In this document: positions 9,964 to 22,372 of the stretch, in pieces
Numbering within the stretch: the first letter of the stretch is position 1
Layout of the letters: every line of letters begins with the position of its first letter
Notes under the pieces: generated by a model
Databases searched by the model: none
Told to the model about the DNA's origin: nothing
What the model saw: only the letters and a program-made list of their open reading frames with translations
From: Tetragonia tetragonoides
Taxonomy: Eukaryota > Streptophyta > Magnoliopsida > Caryophyllales > Aizoaceae
Length of the DNA stretch: 64,000 nucleotides
Assembly (NCBI GenBank): GCA_038025085.1
Contig: CM076141.1
Coordinates: forward strand, 26,582,501 to 26,646,500
Reading direction: 5' to 3'
Position numbers and translations under genes: made by a program

Positions 9964-12223
9964 CCGAGTCACGCACATGACGTCATGTTTCATCGTGACA
10001 GGGTGTCGAACTGGACTTGACATATCAGTCTACCATGTAGTTGACTCCATTCTAAGGGAGCGGGGAAATATCTAGATTCAAGGGCTTGAAAGCGTTTTCT
10101 TGAATCTAGCAGAACGAGGGTCTTGTCGACTTGTTCCCGAACTGCGGACCTACTTTTTGCGGTAGGGAGGTGACGGGGCCTTGTTGTCTGGCTTGTTCCA
10201 TCATGTCTGACGGGGCCTTTGTGGCTTGTTCCGTCTCGCCTTGTCAACGATAATATGGTGTTATCACTTTATTGAAATTTTGACTTAGCAGGTAAACGAA
10301 CTAATTGGCAGTGTGTAATAAACACTTTTAGTCGTCTCCTTGTCAAATTCTGACTTGACCGTCTCATGGTAAGTGGTTGTCAAGTATGTTTTGAATAATG
10401 TGACCCAGGTCAAGCGCCGACTTGATAAGATTACACTGTAGTCGACGCACCTTTAACATAAAGCTACCAATTTCGTTGGACCCAAAAGGATAACAATGTG
10501 TATTGACACATTTTTTAGTGTAAGCTAGCTTCCTTCGTTGCCAAGCAATCGTCCTGCTAGCGTGAGACTACCTAGTCGATGCTCAACATGATTGAGCAGC
10601 CAATATAGTAGTCATATAATATAAGGACTGGGATTTTTAATCCTTTATTTTTTTTAGGTGAGTTTTTCCAAATTATTAGGAAGTTGAATTCAAGTCGGTT
10701 ACCCAAAGATAATCCCAACTGGACTTGGAATAGGAATATGTGACTTGCCTTTTTTTGAAGATCCCAAACCTATATAAAGGGGCTTGAATACCACCAGCTA
10801 TCAATTGCTGCCGTGAAGCTGCAACCGGAGGATTATATTGATGTTCCTCCTCCGTCAATCGCCAACTCCGACGAAAGGTATTAAATTCTACCTTATGTGC
10901 TTAAATTATTTAAGTTGCTAGAGGAAACTAGACTTCATCCCTATTGCTTTATAACCCCTTTTGAGTTAACATGTGCTTGCCACAATAGTTGACACATCTA
11001 GTAAACCAATCAATTTATAATTGATTTTGTTTGTTTGTGCCTTCTTTGCTGTATGATGCCATGGATTAAATAGTGGCTTCGTTTACTTCAGTCGGCTCAA
11101 GATTGATTAATATGCAATTTTCTTTTTTTTTTTCTCTTTTTTGTTGTACGCCATTCATCGTGGCTAAGTTTGGCGCTCTAATATGCCAGACTTCACTTGC
11201 AGTTTGGTGCTCTAGTATGTCAAGCCTTTTTTTTTTGTATTCTTTTTAAAGCCTGATTTAGTTCTGATGTATGACAGTATTTGTTCCTGCCCTGATTCTT
11301 GAAAGTGTGTGACCCTGCTAATCGGAGTTCATTGACGTTAATTACGCGACTGAACCAAGTAAGTTGCGAACTTCTTTCTTCTATGTATTACCTGGTATCT
11401 TGGAACTTTTATATATCCCCTTGCTCTTTTTTTTTTGGAGTTAGTTGCAGGCATATGAAACTGAACTAGGATATTAGATATCTCGTAGTTGACCATTATG
11501 TGCAGTGTGCCTCTTTTATTGCTTGGATTATAGTGACTATTTACGCAGATAAAATCTTTGCTAGTGTAGACCAATCTTGCACTTTCTTGTCTGCAATTGA
11601 ATATCTATGATCATTAGTAGACCAATATAGTAGCAATTAACGTCACTTAATTGTGTTCCACGAATGAAGCTAGGAAAAGATTCCATGAATGCTGTAGTGA
11701 AACTCAATTAATTGCCATGAGTCTGTATGAAATTATATTAATCCATACTTTATGAAGACAATTCACCATGAGCCTTGATGTACTAGCTACCGAAATTACA
11801 TGCCCGTAAGCCACATATTTTTTTGAGTGCAGTAGCTTCGCTTTATTAATCTTGGAGCAAAATTAAACTGCTGTAGGATCACTTGTCTTGCACTTAGCTT
11901 AGTACGTACCAAGCCTCCCATAACAGGAAAAGAAAAGTGGATCTCTTTATCAGTGTTCATGGCCGTATGTGAATTTCTTGAAACCTGACACGTAAGACCT
12001 TCCTTGAATTATATAAGCAAACAAATCTAGGAAGACTTTTTTTATTTACTTATTGCTAATTAAATCCCAGTATTTTGTCTTGTAGTTTCAAGAATTTTCA
12101 AGATACACCATACTAGCTAGGCTTGATGACTAGAATTATAGCGTCGTCCTCGAATCGAAGGTAAGCTACAACTAACGTTAGGAAGGTATTTTGTCCTTTT
12201 CCTCTGGTTTTCTTTGATTTGCA

Positions 12224-12267
<44 letters not shown>

Positions 12268-13132
12268 TTCGCTGAATTTGCCTTGGTTTCATATCTACTG
12301 TTCGTAGGTAAGCAGTAAACCAGTTCGTGGCAAATTATTTTACAAGTTCCTTTGTGATTTAGGCACTTTGATGGGTACTCAAAAGAAGATGAGATTTTTT
12401 ATCAAAACCCTTTTTTTTTACCCCTTCTAGCCATGGCTTGCTCTTGGTATCTGTGCATGTCTTGTATTTGGTATGTCTTGTACGTATATATATTTTTTTA
12501 GGGGTCCAAATATGATGACTCGGAGAGCAATACATAATACATGGGATCATCTCGGATTTGTGAGCTCATGCGTTGTAACCGTTAGAGGCCATCTCGGGTT
12601 CACATCTTCATGCGCTGTACCCCATGTATTTGAAGAGACCAAGACATAGTACATAGAATCATCTCGGATTTGTGAACTCATGGGTTGTAACTGTTAGAGG
12701 CCATCTCGGGTTCACATCTCCATGCGTTGTACCCTATATGCTTGAAGACCAAGACATAGTACATAGGATCATCTCGGATTTGTGAACTCATGCTTTGTAA
12801 CCGTTAGAGGCCATCTCGGGTTCACATCTCCATGCGTTGTACCCTATGTGCTTGAAGACCAAGACATAGTACATAGGACCATCTCGGATTTGTGAACTCA
12901 TGCGTTGTAACCGTTAGAGGCCATCTCGGGTTCACATCTCCATGCGTTGCACTTAGGTACCAGATGAAAACGACATACACAACCCTGAATGCAACAATGA
13001 GTCCTCTAAAAGTGCAACCACAACACACACGTGGAGTTATTAGTGCAACAATGGGTATGTGCAATCTAAAAGATTATAAGAGTGCTGACACCCTTTCTAT
13101 TTTTTTTCTTTTTTTTTTTCCAGGGTATAACC
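9964..13132 (+). other. Long non-coding region of E2; probable promoter and 5' UTR intron of the antisense PMD gene
   Basis: No coding ORF. TGACGTCA, a bZIP-type site, lies at 9979-9986. On the + strand TATATAAAG occurs at about 10773-10781, followed by a leader-like segment that ends in AAAG/GTATT near 10876, a possible splice donor. A pyrimidine-rich tract with CAG at 13121-13123 precedes the first coding ATG (13133) and is a good acceptor. A 36-nt poly-T run lies at about 12228-12264. The promoter and leader intron are inference. Confidence 0.45.
12520..12955 (+). repeat. Four tandem copies of a ~110-bp unit
   Basis: ATCATCTCGGATTTGTG recurs at 12546, 12658 and 12768, with a variant (ACCATCTCGG) at 12878; the spacing is 110-112 bp. 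Each unit also contains GTAACCGTTAGAGGCCATCT. The array lies inside the predicted leader intron of the antisense PMD gene, in the 3' untranslated region of E2. Confidence 0.88.
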
Positions 13133-16100
13133 ATGATACGATTCAAGGAGCATACGCAAGACGGTCATCTTTACCTCTTAGCAACTACATCTGAAGGTGG
13201 CAAGGCTAAGAAGCATGTAACTTTTCGTGTGCGTCACTCTCTCTTGCGACCTCGGGGACGAGCACTACAAATCGTTCGCTCACTTGTTCAACTGGAGATG
13301 TCAACCATGATTGAACAATGAGCGCATGACGGGACCACTGCTCATATCCTGAAAAGCCCTAATCATGATTGTTTATCTTCAAATGATACTTTTCCTTTAC
13401 TTGGTCGCAATATCATCTCTAGCAAATCCAAGTGGAGTTCTCATAGTTTGAAGATTTCGGGAGAGTTTAATTATATTCCAAAGTATTGGGAGTGGAATGA
13501 AGATATTCTTTCTCGCTTTGGAAATATCTTGGCAAAGTGTTCTCTCCGCAGTGCTGTATATGCTTCCCTTTATACCTGTGACTAAGAGCCTAGTGTTTTC
13601 CATGCATTTTGTGAGGGTTGGTGCCCTACTACTAATACCCTCCACACTTTGGCAGGCGAGGTATCCATTTCTCTATGGGATCTATATAAGATCGCTGGTT
13701 TTCCTATTTCTGGCTTACCTTATGACGAGACAGTCCCTAGTTGCAGCACATTGCAAGGGAAATATAACGATGGCCAAAGACTAGTCCCGCAAACTTGTGA
13801 GTACTTATTTGCTGCGTACCATGGAGTTTCTGCTGAGATATGGATTGATTTTTGGTGTAAGAAGAAGTTAGTCTACAAAGCCCCAACTACACGCCGACGC
13901 CGACAACAGGTCGCGGGTGCTCCGAAACTTACTCACAATCCAGATGGCAATTTTCAACTTCAGTCGAGGGAGTGGAGTGAAAAGGAACTTATGATTTTTA
14001 ATGCTCTTGTGATTGTAGGGACAGAGGTACAAGAGAAAGTGTACTTGGCAGCATTTCTTTCTAGTTGGTTATGCACCTTTGTTTTACCGGACACTAAAGA
14101 CAGGTTAATTAGACCTAAAACTTTTGAGATTGCGGCATTGATGGCGTCGCAAAAGAAGTTTAGTGTCGCTGTCCCAGTATTGGCTAGCATCTATCGTGGT
14201 TTGAATGCAAGAGCCAACTCCGCCAAATCATCATTTAGCAACTGTCTTTTCCTGCCCACTATGTTTATGCTTGGCTTGCTTGTTATTTTGACACACATTA
14301 CTCTGTTGATCCATCTCCTACTGGTCCTGGAATGACACAATATTTAGGCTCCCAATCTGCCAGATTTAAGGAAGATGCGGAGGGTCAAAAGCTTATTCAT
14401 GTGAGGGGAATCATTAAATGGAAATGTAATATCTTCAACAAGAATCGGAATGAGGACTTATGCGATGATGGTAATTTGGAAGCCTCAAGGCATGACTACA
14501 TGGTATCCCTTCATTTTGCCTATTTACCTTTGCGCGACGGAGATTTCTTTCATGTTGAACCTTACAGTCCTCTTCGGTTCAGTAGACAGTTTGGTCTTTG
14601 TCAAGATATTCCTGGCAAGCTCCTGGATAATCTTGTTCCCAATGTGTCTTATAGCAAAGCGTTGACATACTGGGATACGCTACTATTCATGAATAGCAAG
14701 TCCAATGTCTTTCTACCTTGCCCTTCTTTAAACCTATCGCAATTTGTCACCAGTCGATTTAAGGATTGGTGGACTAAGATGAATGTTCACGACCTTAGGG
14801 ACAATGTTGCTATCCTTCATAAAGGACTTGAACCTGATATGTCTCGATCGCAGAAGGATCATAAAGATAAAACATCAAAGAAAGGTACAGGATGCGACGT
14901 CGTGGTCATAAATGGTGATAATACAAATGAGACCTCAAGCGTTGTTGCTACTACGCAAGATGCCTCTTCCCAGTCACGATCACATTCCAGGCACATGTCA
15001 GCTGCTGATAATGAGAGTAGTGATAAAGAGTATGAAACTAACTTTAAACATCATAGAAGGAAGCGAAAGACCCCAGTCCCGAGCAGACGATGTGGAGGAT
15101 ACCAAGACAATTTGTGCTGATAACGTTTTTGATAATATTCCTGATTTTTCGACCACACCTAACGACCTTGTATTGTTTTTTTTTTTTTTATTTTATTTTA
15201 TCTGTTCTATTCGTCTTCTTTCTTTTTCTTTCTTTACTCATTATTCTTATCTATTTTATGCAGACAGGGGATTTTGATCTTGACAAAGAGGTACCAAATG
15301 CGATCAATGAGCCCCTTCTTAATGAGATGGAACCAGGAGCGAAGACTTTTGGGCCCCATTGTCGACCTGGAAAAGACTACAACTTGGTGAAGGGATTGAC
15401 CGCTAAAGTCGCCGAAGAGAATGAAGAGGATACAGACTCTCTATCCACCCATAGCCAAGCTTCTATTCAGGGACCTCATTCTTTGGAGACAGCAAGCAAG
15501 AAGCTTGTAGATGTTCCAAAAAACAACTCCACAGTTGAATTGTCCCCCGCAAAGAAGATGTTTCTTCCTTCATATCCAGTTACTTCCTTTCGACCTGGTC
15601 CTCATTCAAGAAATATATTTGCAGAAGCCATACGCGACATTGGAGCAAAATATTTAGCGAGCTTACGCGATGCTCCTTTCATTGAGGTTGAGAAGAGGTA
15701 TTCGGAGGCTTCCACAGTATATAAGGGTATTGCAAACCTAAAAGGAGATCCCACCTCATTGAAGTGTAAAATGGACTCATACGTGGCTTCTGTCAGATCT
15801 TACCTTGCACTGGAACATGCTGTTGCGCAACGCAAGTGGCCTGACGACTTAGAGCGAGAAGTGGCAGTACATACAGTAAAGGTCACTGAAGTAGAATCAA
15901 GCCTCAAAACTGTGCGTGCTGAGCATGGTGACTTAGTTAGGAGACGCTTGAGAGTCGAACAAAAGGTTGCGAATCTAGAGGAAGAGCTACGCGAGGCTCG
16001 AGAAGAAGGACGTCAATTGACAAGTGACCTGGAGGCTAAAACAACTTTTGTGAGCCAAGTCGAAGCACACGTCATAGAGATGCAATGAGTTCTAGCTGAG

Positions 16101-16217
16101 ATAGAGGAGAGCCAAACTTTAGAACTTGAGGAAGCTGCCCAATTCGATGAGCACAAGAAGAGCCTTTTGGAGCTTCAGTCATCACTTAAACCCGAAGAGT
16201 GGATGAACTCAAAATGA
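13133..16217 (+). pseudogene. Antisense plant mobile domain gene of E2 with C-terminal coiled coil
   Basis: Coding exon 13133-15169, a 94-bp GT-AG intron (15170-15263, acceptor TTTTATGCAG), and last exon 15264-16217; frames agree across the splice. The PMD core is at 13610-13740 (WCPTTNTLHTLAGEVSISLW, DLYKIAGFPI), followed by a YVYAWLACYF block near 14260, a Lys/Ser-rich linker, and a 15800-16200 segment with heptad-like Leu/Glu/Arg-rich coiled coil. Lesions: TGA at 13319-13321, TAA at 13583-13585, a 1-nt loss in a T run near 14246, a compensating shift near 15080, and TGA at 16086-16088 just before the natural stop at 16215-16217. It converges on E2 pol, with 422 bp between the two stops. 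Function is unknown; transposon-borne PMD genes are an established category. Confidence 0.72.
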
Positions 16218-16639
16218 TTGCTCTTATGCTTATTTCTTGTTTATTTATTTTACTCACCTGCGAACATAGACCTCCCTTATCTATTGTCGACTCCATTCTT
16301 TTATGAATAAAGAACGTTTTTTGTTTACTTGTTTGACTGTACTTGGTTTTATGTTTCCAAGTTGCCTACGTACTTATAAGAGCATGCAATCTCTAAATAA
16401 GATCAAGTCATAATGTAGTTCAAGAAAAGACATTATTTTCTCTAATTTTTTTCGCCGTTCATAGTTTATACTCTTGCGGGCCAGGAGTAATGAATTTTTT
16501 TTTGTTTAGCCGTTCACAGTTTATACTCTTGCGGGCCAGGAGTAGTACAATGTTTTTTTTTCTTTTTTTGTTTTTTTTTTTTTTTTTTTTTTGGGTGTGC
16601 TGTTTAGGCTCTTGCTTAGGAGCATTGTGGATGCACTCT
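16218..16639 (+). other. Convergent spacer between the PMD gene and E2 pol, with a 58-bp direct duplication
   Basis: GCCGTTCATAGTTTATACTC and its near copy (from about 16454 and 16510) each continue with TTGCGGGCCAGGAGTA and a poly-T run. The spacer should hold both 3' ends: the PMD gene from the left and pol from the right. Confidence 0.6.
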
Positions 16640-19600
16640 TCAAGGATAGTAACACTTCAAGAACTTGCCATTGATAGGGCCAATTCTAAGTCCTTCACCA
16701 TCAACAATCTTATAAGCACCATTTGTGTAGACCTCTTGAATGACATATGGACCATCCCATTTAGAAGTAAACTTGCTTTTAGTTTTGCGCGAGACGATAA
16801 TAGGCCTTCTGACTGCAAGGACCATATCCCCAACTTGGAAAGAGCGAGGACGAACTTTCTTATTGAAGTCACGTGACAAGCGTGCTTGATAACATTGCAA
16901 CTTTTGTTGTGCCTCGATCCTTTTCGCGTCAAGGGCCTCCAACTCTGTTACGCGAAGCTTATCTTTTTCATTATCCGTGAGACCTTCCTGTACCGCGACT
17001 CGCAAGGATGGGATTTCAAGCTTCAAAGGCAAGACAGCCTCCACACCGTACACAAGAGCATAAGGAGTTGATTGAGTTGGCGTCTTGTAAGTAGTGCAGT
17101 ATGCCCACATGGCTTCGTCAAGCCTTTCATGCCAATCTTTCTTTTTGGGCTTCGAGACTATCTTGCTTAACAAGTTGCAAAGCGTCTTGTTAAAAGCTTC
17201 AGCCAAACTATTTGCAGGGGCATTGTACATCGAGGAGTTGTGTTGGGTAAACTTGAATTTCACACACAAACTCGTCACTAACTTGTTGACGAATGACTTA
17301 GCATTATCAGTGATAATGTATCGTGGTACGCCATATCGATATATGATGTGTGTTCGGATAAAGTCGACGACATTCTCCTTTTTTACTTCACGGAGAGGGA
17401 CTGCTTCTGCCCATTTAGAAAAGTAATTAGTCGCAACCAGGATGTATAAGTGACCAGCAGAAGACTTCGGTGTGATGGGTCCTACTACATCGAGTCGCCA
17501 AGCTTCAAAAGGCCAAGAAGCCACTGTTGGATGCAATGGTTCAGGAGGTTGATGAATGAAGTTTGCATGGAATTGACAAGCATCACATCTTTTTGCATAG
17601 TCCATGCAGTCTTGTACCATTGTTGGCCAGTAATACCCCATTCTCTTGACACTATCATAGAGTTTTCGACCAGATTGGTGGGCACCACATATTCCTGAGT
17701 GAGCATGTTTCACTGCTTGAGTTGCTTCTTCTTCTCCTAGGCCTCTCATCCAAATTCCAAGGAATGATCGACGATAAAGTGTTTCTTTGTAGTATATGAA
17801 GCGAGCAGCCCGTCGACGAATTTCTGTTTTATGTCTTGGGTGATTTGGCAACCTTGCATGCTCTAAGAAGTCGATTAGTGGTTGACGCCAATCCTCTTTG
17901 TCAATTTGATAGACAGAGATGAGATTGACTTCTCCATCAAATTTTTCTTCAAGTGGCGCTACACCCCACTCTTTGCATATAGGAATGGAGATGTTATCCT
18001 TTGCCCCCAGTGCCAAAAAGGCTGCGAGATTTGCAAGCGCGTCAGCCATCTTGTTGGCACTCCTTGGAACGTGTCCCAACTTGACTGTGTTGAACCTATC
18101 CAACAATTGCGAGGCGTATTGGTGATATGGGATCCAGTCTTCCTTCTTGACTTCATTGTCCTTGAGAAGTTGGTTAATCACCAAATGCGAATCACCATGT
18201 ATGTCACAATCCTTGACTCCTATTTTCAGTGCCATTTGAAGACTCAAAATGAGAGCTTGATACTCGGCCATATTGTTGGAACATAACTTAGTAAGCGTAA
18301 TTGAGTATGGCAATATATGTTTTTCAGGAGATACGAAGACTACGCCCGCTCCAGCACAGTCTTGGCGTGCAGCCCCATCAAAATACATTTCCCATGGAGG
18401 CACTATTTCAATAAGGAACACTTTTTCACCTGACAAGTCGATTGTGAGTTCCCATTCTGCAGGGATGGGGTGATCGGCTAGAAAGTCGGCCAATGCTTGC
18501 CCTTTGATGGCCTTTTGAGACACATACTCGATGTCGCGTTGCTTAATCAGTACTGTCCATTTGGCAAGTTGCCCTAACAAGACCGACCTTAACAATATGT
18601 ACTTGATAGGGTCAGCTTTGGATATGATCCTCACTGTGTGCGCTTGCATGTAGTGCTTCAACTTTTGGATTGCAAAAATGAGCGCCAAGCACATCTTTTC
18701 AATTGGTGAGTAGTTCAACTCTGCGCATACCAAAGTGCGACTCAAGTAGTATAGAGCTCTTTCCTTACCCTCTTCATTTTCTTGTGCACATAATGCCCCC
18801 AAGGATCTTTCTTGTGCTGCTATGTAGAGGATAAGTGTTTTTCCATGAATTGGTGCGCCCAAAACTGGCGGTGTAGACAGATACTTCTTGATGCTATCAA
18901 AGGCGGCACAACATGAGTCATCCCAATTAAATGGAGCATCCTTTTTCATGAGATGACTGAATGGATGACACCGTCCTGCGAGGTTGGAGATGAACCTTCG
19001 AGTGTATGCAAGACGACCTTGAAGGCACAGAAGATCTTTAAGATTCTTTGGTTCGGACATGTCTTGGATCGCCTTAATTTTAGACTGGTCAATTTCAATT
19101 CCTCTATGTGTGACAATAAAGCCAAGGAATTTTCCCGATGTAACTCCGAATGCACATTTTAGTGGGTTCATCTTCAATTGACATCTTCGGAGTTTTTCGA
19201 AGATCTGGCGAAGGTCTTGCAAATGGTTCGCTCGTTTCTTGGACTTGACCACAAGATCATCAACATAGAAGTCAACTGTTTTATGCATCATGTCTTCGAA
19301 AATATGCTGCATGGCTCATTGATAAGTGGCTCCAGCATTTTTTAAGCCAAACGGCATCACCTTGTAGCAAAATATTCCCTTCGGTGTACGAAAGGCTGTA
19401 GCTTCCTCATCTTGTGGTGCCATATGTATTTGGTTGTAACCAGCGGTGCAATCTATAAAGGATAAAGCTTCATGACCAGTAGTAGCGTCGATCATTATCT
19501 CTGTCACAGGAAGGGGAAAGTCATCCTTTGGAAATGCTTCATTTAAATCCCGAAAGTCAACACAGATTTGAAGTTGGCCATTTTTCTTCCTAACAGGAAC

Positions 19601-20638
19601 AATGTTTGCTATCCATGTTGGATACTTAACCTCGCGAACGAAGCCGGCTTCGATGAGCTTGTTAACTTCTTTCTCAATTTTAGGAAGTAACTTTGGTCGA
19701 AAGCGACGCAATGATTGCTTTCTTGGGGATACTCCCTTTTTTATTGCCAAGTGATGACCTACGACTTTTGGGTCAAGTCCGGGCATCTCTTCATAACTCC
19801 AAGCAAATACGTCTTTGTACTCCGAGAGAAGCTTGACATATTCCTCTTCTTCTTCAGGCGTAAGTAAAGCACTTATGAAAGTGGGGCGTGGTTCTTCTAG
19901 AGTTCCAAGATTTAACTCTTTTAGATCACCCACTGTCGCTTGCCCCCCATCCTCAAGAGTTTTAGGAGCTTCTTCGGGCTCTATCTCATTTGCAGGGTCC
20001 ACATTTAGCACTTCTTGCACAGAGATATGACAAAATGTGACGATATCCTCTTCAAGTTTCACACCTTGTTGAGATGACTCTTGTTCGTTGATGTGGACCA
20101 CTGTACGTCTCCTTATCTTTAGTGCACCATTTGTGTTTACTTCCAATGTTGAGAAGCGTTTCATGCGAGAAAGGACGACGCTATTGACATCTTTGTCGGA
20201 CGCGACATCTTCTTTCACCCTCTCAGTGTGACCTTGTCGTCGTCGCCATTGCTTGGCAGGAGCACTTGCAGCGTCGATGCGACTAAAGACAGAACATTTT
20301 TTCTTTGTAGGTTTATGATCATGTGACACTTGATCGTTTGAATCATCGTGTTGGTCACTTAACCTACTAAACACAGATGGGCGCACTATAGATGGTGGGC
20401 GCAACCTGTCGAACATCGAGGTTCTTGTACTTGGCTCGATCCTTTCACTTTCATCACTGGTAACCTCCTCTACAGTAATGTATTGAGAGGTTTACCTTTC
20501 CGTCTTGCGGCGGCCAGAGATCTTAATTGGTTCAGAGGAAGTGTATCCCAGACAAACTTTAGGGACCCAAACGCGTCCTCCTTGTTCCTGCAACTTTGTT
20601 TGCGTTTTGTTAAGCCCATAAGGTTTAGCTTCAATAAC
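16640..20638 (-). pseudogene. pol: E2 pol: reverse transcriptase, RNase H, archaeal-type RNase H, integrase
   Basis: In the same frame as gag-protease upstream. RT fingers and palm occupy 19316-20000 (VDFRDLNEAFPKDDFPLP; MPFGLKNAGATYQ), with catalytic YVDD at residues 16-19 of the 890-residue 16640-19312 segment. In that segment: RNase H1 at about 155-285, with its first Asp apparently lost; a second RNase H at 305-435 with D312, E350, D374 and D424 as candidate catalytic residues; integrase from about 500. Integrase keeps H538, H545, C576 and C579 of the zinc finger, D608-D669-E705 with 35 residues between the last two, and the GPY motif at 854-856. It would copy and integrate the element. 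Stops: TAA 20492-20494 and TGA 19316-19318; otherwise the enzyme signatures are intact. Confidence 0.92.
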
Positions 20639-22366
20639 CTATCCCAAAGGCGGAGGATTACCAAAGTTATTGACCGAAATCTCCATAAGTTTGTATGCCT
20701 TAGGATCAAAGTTTCCGCTTGTAGAGGCTTCCTCGTCATTCAACAATTTAGAGGAGGAAACAAATCCAAGCGTAGAAGGCTTCTTCACTTGAGTTTGTTT
20801 TGGATCATCCAAGGGACTGGTCAAATTGGCTTTTAAAAGTTTGACACTTTCTTCACTCATTTTCAGAGTAGCTTTCTGTTCACACCTTTTACCTTTGCAT
20901 TCTGAAAAAGGTGATTCTCCCTCTTTGCGACGCGACTTTGGGATGTATCGCAATAGAGGGGTTGACAAGGGTGAAGGTGTTGAAGTGGTCTTCTTTTCAA
21001 GAGGTTTGGGGCTTTGCCTTTGATTCTCTTCCTCTTTGATTTCCTTCTTCTCGCTCTTTGGTGTTAGTACAACACTCGAAAGAGAAGGAGTATCCTCTTT
21101 CTCTTTGACACTTCGTTTACCTGTCGAGGAGATTGATTGTGGCAAAACCTCACTCAAGACATCATTTTCTTGGTAGAATTTGGCATCAGCGAAATGTGAC
21201 TCCGCCTTGGTGAATGGCTTGACCTCACCCAATATATTTTTCTCGCCTTCCCTATAATACTTAAGGCATTGGTGAAGGGTGGATGCGACAACACCATTTT
21301 CATGAAGCCAAGGACGTCCAAGGAGCATCTTGTAGGACCTCTTTGAATCTATGACATGGAACAAGGTAGTAGAGGACATGTCACCTGTAGAGATGTCCAC
21401 TCGAATCATGCCAATTGCACGTTGACTATCGAGGTTAAAACCCTGAATCACAAGTTGGCTAGTCATAAGTTCTCCCATAGAAATGCCAAGCTCCAACATG
21501 GTTGTCTTGGGCATAATGTTGACGGCTGATCCTCCATCAATCAAGATGCGCTTAACTTTTTGCCCCCGGATGTATCCAGAGATGAACAATGGACGATTAT
21601 GGGGCTTTGACCCCAACAACAAATCTTCATCTGTAAAAGCCAACATGGTACTGCATGAAGAGCACTTATTGGAGATTTCAGAAGATTCTCCGAAGTCTTT
21701 CACTTTGTCAGCGTAAAGCTCTGGATGACTTAGAGCTAACGCTAGCAGCTGGCGCATTTCTTCGGGTAAGTGGAAGGTTTGTCTCCACCCCATGCGTGAA
21801 GGAAGAGCTTCTAACACTGCAAGGATTTTGGCATCTGTCTCAGGATTTGGGAAATGTGAGGACCTTTTAACAGGTGTTTCATTTTCCTTTTCCCCTTTTT
21901 CTTGCTCGTCGTCTATTGTGTAGCACGAAACCACATGCACAGCAGCTGGAGTGAAGAATTTTTCTGGGAAGAACTCTTCCAATGTTACAGGCTTTAGAGG
22001 TTCTTGCTCGAGAAAATCAATGGGCAATCTGTGTGGCTTGATGCCTGCCTTTGACTTTTTCTTTCCTTTGGAGCGACGAGGATTCTTCCCCTTATTTTGC
22101 CTTTTCTTACGATGAGGTGCGGGTTATTGTGCTCGCACTTGCTTCCTTGGCCTTCTTCTAGTCACAAGGGTCCAACCTTCATCATCATCATCATGATGCG
22201 AATGCTCAGCAAGGCTGTTAGACTCGACTTGTGGGAGTTGCTTCGTTACAGACACAACAACAGGTTCCAGACTCCCAAACTGAATTAGGCATAGTTGAGA
22301 AGACTCAAAAGATCCAAGTATTGCTGAGGCATGATTAGATTCCACAGTCTCATCAACATCTAACAA
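20639..22366 (-). pseudogene. E2 protease region of gag-pol
   Basis: A retropepsin-like domain with ILIDGGSAVNIMP as the active-site loop (DGGS in place of the usual DS/TG, as is typical of Tat elements) and the second conserved block MLLGRPWLHENGVV. It cleaves the gag-pol polyprotein. The N-terminal side is acidic and basic linker. The C-terminal side, DPKAYKLMEISVNNFGNPPP, is a conserved Tat linker before RT. Stops at 22124-22126 and 20639-20641 interrupt the frame. Confidence 0.85.
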
Positions 22367-22372
22367 GATCTT

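Noticed and set aside
12359..12550. Small ORFs in the E2 non-coding region (also 9990-10247 and 11338-11574)
   Set aside because: No domain, no start context, not repeated in related elements visible here.
19316..19318. Programmed TGA read-through in pol
   Set aside because: Eight other nonsense codons in the same frame make ordinary decay far more likely.
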